A stretch of DNA of 64,000 bases. Source: CAXBMB01 sp963976695 (GTDB lineage: Bacteria; Pseudomonadota; Alphaproteobacteria; Kiloniellales; DSM-21159). The notes beneath the pieces are model-generated. The model made no database searches. It was not told the origin of the DNA and saw only the letters and a program-made list of their open reading frames with translations. Positions 60,433 to 64,000 of this stretch are shown one piece after another. Location: contig CAXBMB010000004.1 of the NCBI GenBank assembly GCA_963976695.1, positions 27,271 through 91,270 on the forward strand. The letters run 5' to 3'. The translations under genes were made by a program, and so were the position numbers. How positions within the stretch are numbered: position 1 is the first letter of the stretch; each line of letters starts with the position of its first letter.

Positions 60433-61679
60433 AGTTCCTGCTTGTAAAGCTCACCGTCTTTCATGATGACTTTCAGCTTTTCCCCCTCGCCTTCCAACAG
60501 CGTGATGTCGGCCAGTGGATTGCCATCGACCAGCAGCAAATCGGCCAGCGCGCCGGGGGCGACGGTTCCCAACTCCCCGTCCTGCTGCAGCAATTCGGCA
60601 TTGATGGAGGTGGCCGAGCGCAAGATTTCGGTGTTGTCGAGCACCTGCGCGCGCAGGGAAAACTCACCGGATTGATGGCGCTGCATGTCGCCCAGCAAGT
60701 CAGTGCCGAATCCGGTTTTGACTCCGGCTTCCTTCAAGATCAGCAGCGAATTGAGCCCCACTTCGCGAACATCGTTGACCTTGGCGACCGACACCGGTGG
60801 CAGCCCCAGGCCGGCCCCTTCCTTGGCCAGCGCGTCATAGGTGATCAGCGTGGGAACCACGAAGGCGCCCTTTTCCGCCACCAAACGGGCCGTCGTCGCG
60901 TCGATCAGGTTGCCGTGCTCAATCGACCGCACCCCGTATTCCACGCAGCGCGCGATGGCTTCCGACGAATAGGCGTGGGCCATGACGTAGGTGCGCCAGG
61001 ACGAGGCTTCCCAGACGATGGCGCGGATCTCTTCTTCCGAATACTGCAGGTTCCAGATCGGATCGGAGGGCGAGGCCACGCCGCCCGAGGCCATGATTTT
61101 GATCTGCGAGGCGCCCTTGCGCAGTTCCTCGCGCGCCGCGCGGCGAACCTCGTCCACGCCATCGGCGATCACCGCGAAGGTGTTGGTGCCCTGTCCGCAA
61201 GAACAGAAAAACGGATGGTCCTCGCTGCGCGCCCGGAAATCGGCGTGGCCGCCGGTTTGGGTAAGCGCGCGGCCGGCGTAAAAAATGCGCGGTCCCCGGA
61301 TCAAGCCAGCTTCGCTGGCCATGGCCAGACCGAAGTCCGCCCCGCCGGCGTCGCGTATGGTGGTGAACCCGCGCTGCAAGGCGGACTCGAGATACTGGCG
61401 GGCGTACTGGGCCAAATGATAGCTGGAAAGCTTGTCCAATCCACCCAGGTTGGCATCGGCCGCCAGGGCATGGAAGTGAGCGTCGATCAAGCCGGGCATC
61501 AAGGTCTTGCCCTTGCCGTCGATCACCCGCGCCGCGCGGGCGCTGATCCGTTTGTCGGACACTTCCTTGATACGCTGGCCTTCCACCAGCAGATCATAAC
61601 CCTCCAGCAGCGTATCGCCCTTGCCGTCATAAATGTCGACATTCTTGAAGAGCACCTGGCTCTGGGCTTGCCTGGTCAT
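60429..61679 (-). CDS. Metal-dependent amidohydrolase (prolidase-like group)
   Basis: 416 residues. LMPGLIDAHFHA with metal-binding His68 and His70, KIMASGGVASPSDP (probable bridging Lys), VMAHAYSSEAIARCV and SIEHGNLID (two further His) and GFGTDLLGDM (catalytic Asp) give a full site. Closest in kind to Xaa-Arg/Xaa-Pro dipeptidases and molinate-hydrolase-like enzymes, so dipeptide cleavage fits the nearby importer. GGGGGGAG lies just before the ATG at 61679. Cytoplasmic, no signal peptide. Confidence 0.85.
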   Translation of the reverse strand: MTRQAQSQVLFKNVDIYDGKGDTLLEGYDLLVEGQRIKEVSDKRISARAARVIDGKGKTLMPGLIDAHFHALAADANLGGLDKLSSYHLAQYARQYLESALQRGFTTIRDAGGADFGLAMASEAGLIRGPRIFYAGRALTQTGGHADFRARSEDHPFFCSCGQGTNTFAVIADGVDEVRRAAREELRKGASQIKIMASGGVASPSDPIWNLQYSEEEIRAIVWEASSWRTYVMAHAYSSEAIARCVEYGVRSIEHGNLIDATTARLVAEKGAFVVPTLITYDALAKEGAGLGLPPVSVAKVNDVREVGLNSLLILKEAGVKTGFGTDLLGDMQRHQSGEFSLRAQVLDNTEILRSATSINAELLQQDGELGTVAPGALADLLLVDGNPLADITLLEGEGEKLKVIMKDGELYKQEL

Positions 61680-61937
61680 GAACTCCCCCCTTTTGCTGTT
61701 TCGTCGATTCGCTTGGCCAGCTGGATTGCACTGCCGCACCACGCCCGGCCCGTCAGCTTGTTAGCATGGCTGTGCGCCAAGAACAGCAGAACTCGACGCA
61801 CAGGTCTTTGCCGGCGGCCGCACTCCACCGCGCCGGGACGGCAATGGCGGCCGGGAGGAGCGGCCTGCGATCAATCCATTCGCAGGCGCCCGACCACAGG
61901 GCCGACGCGTGACGCCGCGCCCCAAGTCGATCCCAGG

Positions 61938-63728
61938 TTAGTCTTCCAGGGCTTCCAACTGGTCAATCAGGCCGGAAATCACCTGAAGCCCCTTCCGCCA
62001 AAAGGCCGGGTCGGAAGCATCAAGCCCGAAGGGCGCCAACAGCTCCTTATGCCGCTTGACCCCGCCGGCGCTCAGCATGGCGAGATACTTCTCGGCGAAA
62101 CCGGCCTCGGCGTCCTGGTAAACCGCATAGAGAGAATTCACCAGGCAATCGCCAAAGGCATAGGCGTAAACATAAAAGGGCACATGGATGAAGTGCGGAA
62201 CATAGGCCCAGTAGGTCTTGTATTCCTCATCAAAGGTAAAGACCGGGCCGAGCGCTTCCTGCTGCGTCCGCAGCCAGATCTCGCCCAAATCCTTCGGCAG
62301 CAGTTCACCGCCTTGCCGGGCATGGTGAACTTCGGTTTCGAAGCGGTGGAAAGCAATCTGACGAACCACGGTGTTGAGCATGTCCTCCACCTTGCCGGCC
62401 AGCATCACCTTGCGGGCAACCGGGTCCGAGGTGTTCTTCAACAGCGACTGGAAGGTCAGCATTTCGCCAAACACCGAGGCGGTTTCCGCCAGGGTAAGCG
62501 GCGTCTGGCTCAGAAAATAGCCCTGGTCGGCGGCCAGCACTTGATGAACGCCGTGGCCCAGTTCATGGGCCAGGGTCATGACGTCGCGCACCTTGCCTTG
62601 ATAGTTCAGCAGCAGATAGGGGTGGGCCGACGGCACGGTGGGATGGGCAAAGGCGCCCGGGGCCTTGCCGGCGCGCGCCGGCGCGTCGATCCAGGCTGAA
62701 TCAAAGAACCGCTGCCCGACGTTGGCCAGGTCCGGCGAGAAGGACCGATAGGCGTCCAGCACCATCGCCTGGGCCTCGGACCAGGGAATCAACCGGTCGT
62801 CGGCATTGGGCAGCGGGGCATTGCGATCCCAATAGGGCAGCTTTTCCTTGCCCAGCCAACGGGCTTTGAGTTGATAGTAGCGGTGCGACAGCTGCGGATA
62901 GGCCTGGACCACCGATTGGACCAGCGCCTCAACCACCTCATCCTCGACCGCGTTGGCCAGGTTGCGCGACGAAACCGGGGCCGCGAAGCCGCGCCAGCAG
63001 TCTTCCATCTGCTTGTCCTTGGCCAGCGTGTTGGTCACCAGACTGAACAGCCGGATGTTATCGTTCAGCACCTTGCCAAAGGACTTGGCCGCTCGCTCGC
63101 GCACGCCGCCATCGGGACTGCTCATCCGGTTGAGAATTTCGGCGTTGGACAGCGACTGGCCGTCCAGTTCAAACGTCAGTCCCGCCATGGTCTCGTCGAA
63201 CAGTCGGTTCCAGGCGGCCCGCCCGGTGATCTGCTTTTCGTGCAGCAGCTTCTCGTGGTCGTCCGGCAACTGGTAAGGCCGAAAGGCGCGCAGGTCGCGC
63301 AGCCAGGGGCCATAGGCGGCCAAGCCGGGGTCTTTCAGCCGCGCCTGCAGTTCCTGGTCTTCCAGCTTGTTGATTTCCAGCGTGAAGAACAACATCTCGG
63401 CGGACAGCGCCGTCGCCTGCTCCTGCATGGATTGAAAAAAGCGGGCGTTTTCCGGATCGGAAATGTTGCTGGAATAGACCAACTGCGCGTAGGAGGTTAC
63501 CCGCCCCAAACTTTCCTCCAGCGCCTCGCAGCGCGCGATGGCCGCGCTCAATTGCGCCCCGGAAAGGCGTGCGACCTTTCCCTCGTAATCACGGCGAAAA
63601 GCAGCGGCGTCTTCGCCCAACTGCGCCAGGGCGCTGGTCAGTTCCGGACTGTCGGAACCGGGAAAGAGGTCGCTCAAGTCCCACCGGGGCAGTTCCCCCA
63701 GCGTTTGTTCCGCTGCGTTCTTGGCCAT
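61938..63728 (-). CDS. pepF: M3 family oligoendopeptidase (PepF-like)
   Basis: 596 residues. The zinc site MTLAHELGHGVHQVLAADQG has the HExxH motif, with the downstream Glu in TLAETASVFGEM. N-terminal WDLSDLFPGSDSPEL and C-terminal YAYAFGDCLVNSLYAVYQ are typical of the PepF clade. Degrades imported oligopeptides in the cytoplasm. ATG at 63728 with GGAG at 5-6 nt is preferred to the GTG two codons earlier. Same strand as the amidohydrolase (258 bp gap). Confidence 0.93.
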   Translation of the reverse strand: MAKNAAEQTLGELPRWDLSDLFPGSDSPELTSALAQLGEDAAAFRRDYEGKVARLSGAQLSAAIARCEALEESLGRVTSYAQLVYSSNISDPENARFFQSMQEQATALSAEMLFFTLEINKLEDQELQARLKDPGLAAYGPWLRDLRAFRPYQLPDDHEKLLHEKQITGRAAWNRLFDETMAGLTFELDGQSLSNAEILNRMSSPDGGVRERAAKSFGKVLNDNIRLFSLVTNTLAKDKQMEDCWRGFAAPVSSRNLANAVEDEVVEALVQSVVQAYPQLSHRYYQLKARWLGKEKLPYWDRNAPLPNADDRLIPWSEAQAMVLDAYRSFSPDLANVGQRFFDSAWIDAPARAGKAPGAFAHPTVPSAHPYLLLNYQGKVRDVMTLAHELGHGVHQVLAADQGYFLSQTPLTLAETASVFGEMLTFQSLLKNTSDPVARKVMLAGKVEDMLNTVVRQIAFHRFETEVHHARQGGELLPKDLGEIWLRTQQEALGPVFTFDEEYKTYWAYVPHFIHVPFYVYAYAFGDCLVNSLYAVYQDAEAGFAEKYLAMLSAGGVKRHKELLAPFGLDASDPAFWRKGLQVISGLIDQLEALED

Positions 63729-63962
63729 TTTCACTCCACTTTCACTGTCGTGTTTTGTCGCTGTTGCAACAAGTTTCCGGGCGCGCTTTCTGGTATCGGG
63801 TAGCCCCCCTGATAGGGGGCGAGCCCTCCTGGCGTACAGGTGGCATATAGGCCAGGATCATGACCAAGCCAAGGCAGAGTCCGGCGCTGGACCAAACCTT
63901 TGCCAAATCTTCATCAAATCAGACGGCGACAAAAAACTCCGACGGCCGAATTCTCCCAGATG

Positions 63963-64000
63963 AGTTTCCCGGGTTAGTTTCCTGGGTAAGTTTCCTGGGT
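63963..64000. repeat. 13-bp tandem repeat at the right edge
   Basis: AGTTTCCCGGGTT, AGTTTCCTGGGTA, AGTTTCCTGGGT: nearly three units, continuing to the end of the window. The other sequence right of the peptidase gene (63729-63962) shows no gene. Confidence 0.7.

Noticed and set aside
60285..62699. Open frame of about 800 codons on the plus strand
   Set aside because: Antisense to the amidohydrolase and PepF genes, which have full catalytic motifs. The composition is that of a GC-rich shadow frame, as are similar long frames at 11605-13755, 17530-19428 and 57971-59731.
1..64000. CRISPR arrays, tRNA or rRNA genes, insertion sequences, prophage
   Set aside because: No regularly spaced repeats with unique spacers, no cloverleaf or rRNA signature, and no transposase or phage frames were found on reading both strands.

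Overview
The window looks like chromosome from a high-GC alphaproteobacterium, probably in or near the Rhodospirillales. This rests on an SOS mutasome cassette (imuA-imuB-dnaE2) behind a GTTC-N7-GTTC LexA box, a short PutA paired with an Lrp-type regulator, small alphaproteobacterial protein families (PAS_5, DUF6356), and strong third-position GC in nearly every frame. It is a metabolic and transport region. I see no rRNA, tRNA, CRISPR array, prophage or insertion sequence.

Layout. 1-5.4 kb: a PAS/GAF signalling protein cut by the left edge, a phytanoyl-CoA-dioxygenase-like enzyme, then a DsbA-like isomerase followed by a nitrile hydratase/thiocyanate hydrolase whose beta chain is split into two genes and whose alpha chain has a His-rich N-terminus; a leucine-dehydrogenase-type enzyme converges on it. 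6-11.2 kb: an iron alcohol dehydrogenase, a glutamine-synthetase-like amide ligase and a divergent aldehyde dehydrogenase, which together suggest a gamma-glutamylation route for an amino-alcohol. 11.2-15.1 kb: putA and its Lrp-type activator. 15.2-24.8 kb: a PAS_5 protein, TrkH, the imuA-imuB-dnaE2 cassette and MarC. 24.9-29.3 kb: an Lrp regulator, DUF6356, a hipBA toxin-antitoxin pair in an AT-rich patch, a class II amidotransferase and a thioesterase. 29.4-34.3 kb: crotonase, thiE, thiM, a solitary TRAP binding protein and pyrE.

34.3-43.2 kb holds a coherent catabolic cluster without an obvious described counterpart: MmgE/PrpD protein plus a coupled 30-residue protein, a LysR regulator, a dimethylglycine-dehydrogenase-like flavoprotein with a GcvT domain, a ThDP enzyme, and an MttB-family (non-pyrrolysine) methyltransferase. 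It is followed by a peptide-type ABC importer lacking its ATPases (43.6-47.4 kb). 47.3-50.6 kb is a thiOSG-tenI operon behind a clear TPP riboswitch. 51-53.4 kb: LysR, a small unknown protein and a universal stress protein with a perfect FNR box. 53.7-63.7 kb: a complete dipeptide ABC importer, an amidohydrolase and an M3 oligoendopeptidase, together a peptide-use module.

The most striking non-coding feature is a dispersed family of palindromic repeats (part A about 50 bp; part B about 65 bp, often joined as A-linker-B). There are at least ten copies. They sit in intergenic gaps and often abut or supply the TAG stop codon of the neighbouring gene. Two local sequence-evolution events also stand out: an imuA/imuB overlap of about 245 bp through an expanded simple repeat open in two frames, and a 14-bp tandem duplication that displaces the start codon of the ThDP enzyme from its Shine-Dalgarno sequence.
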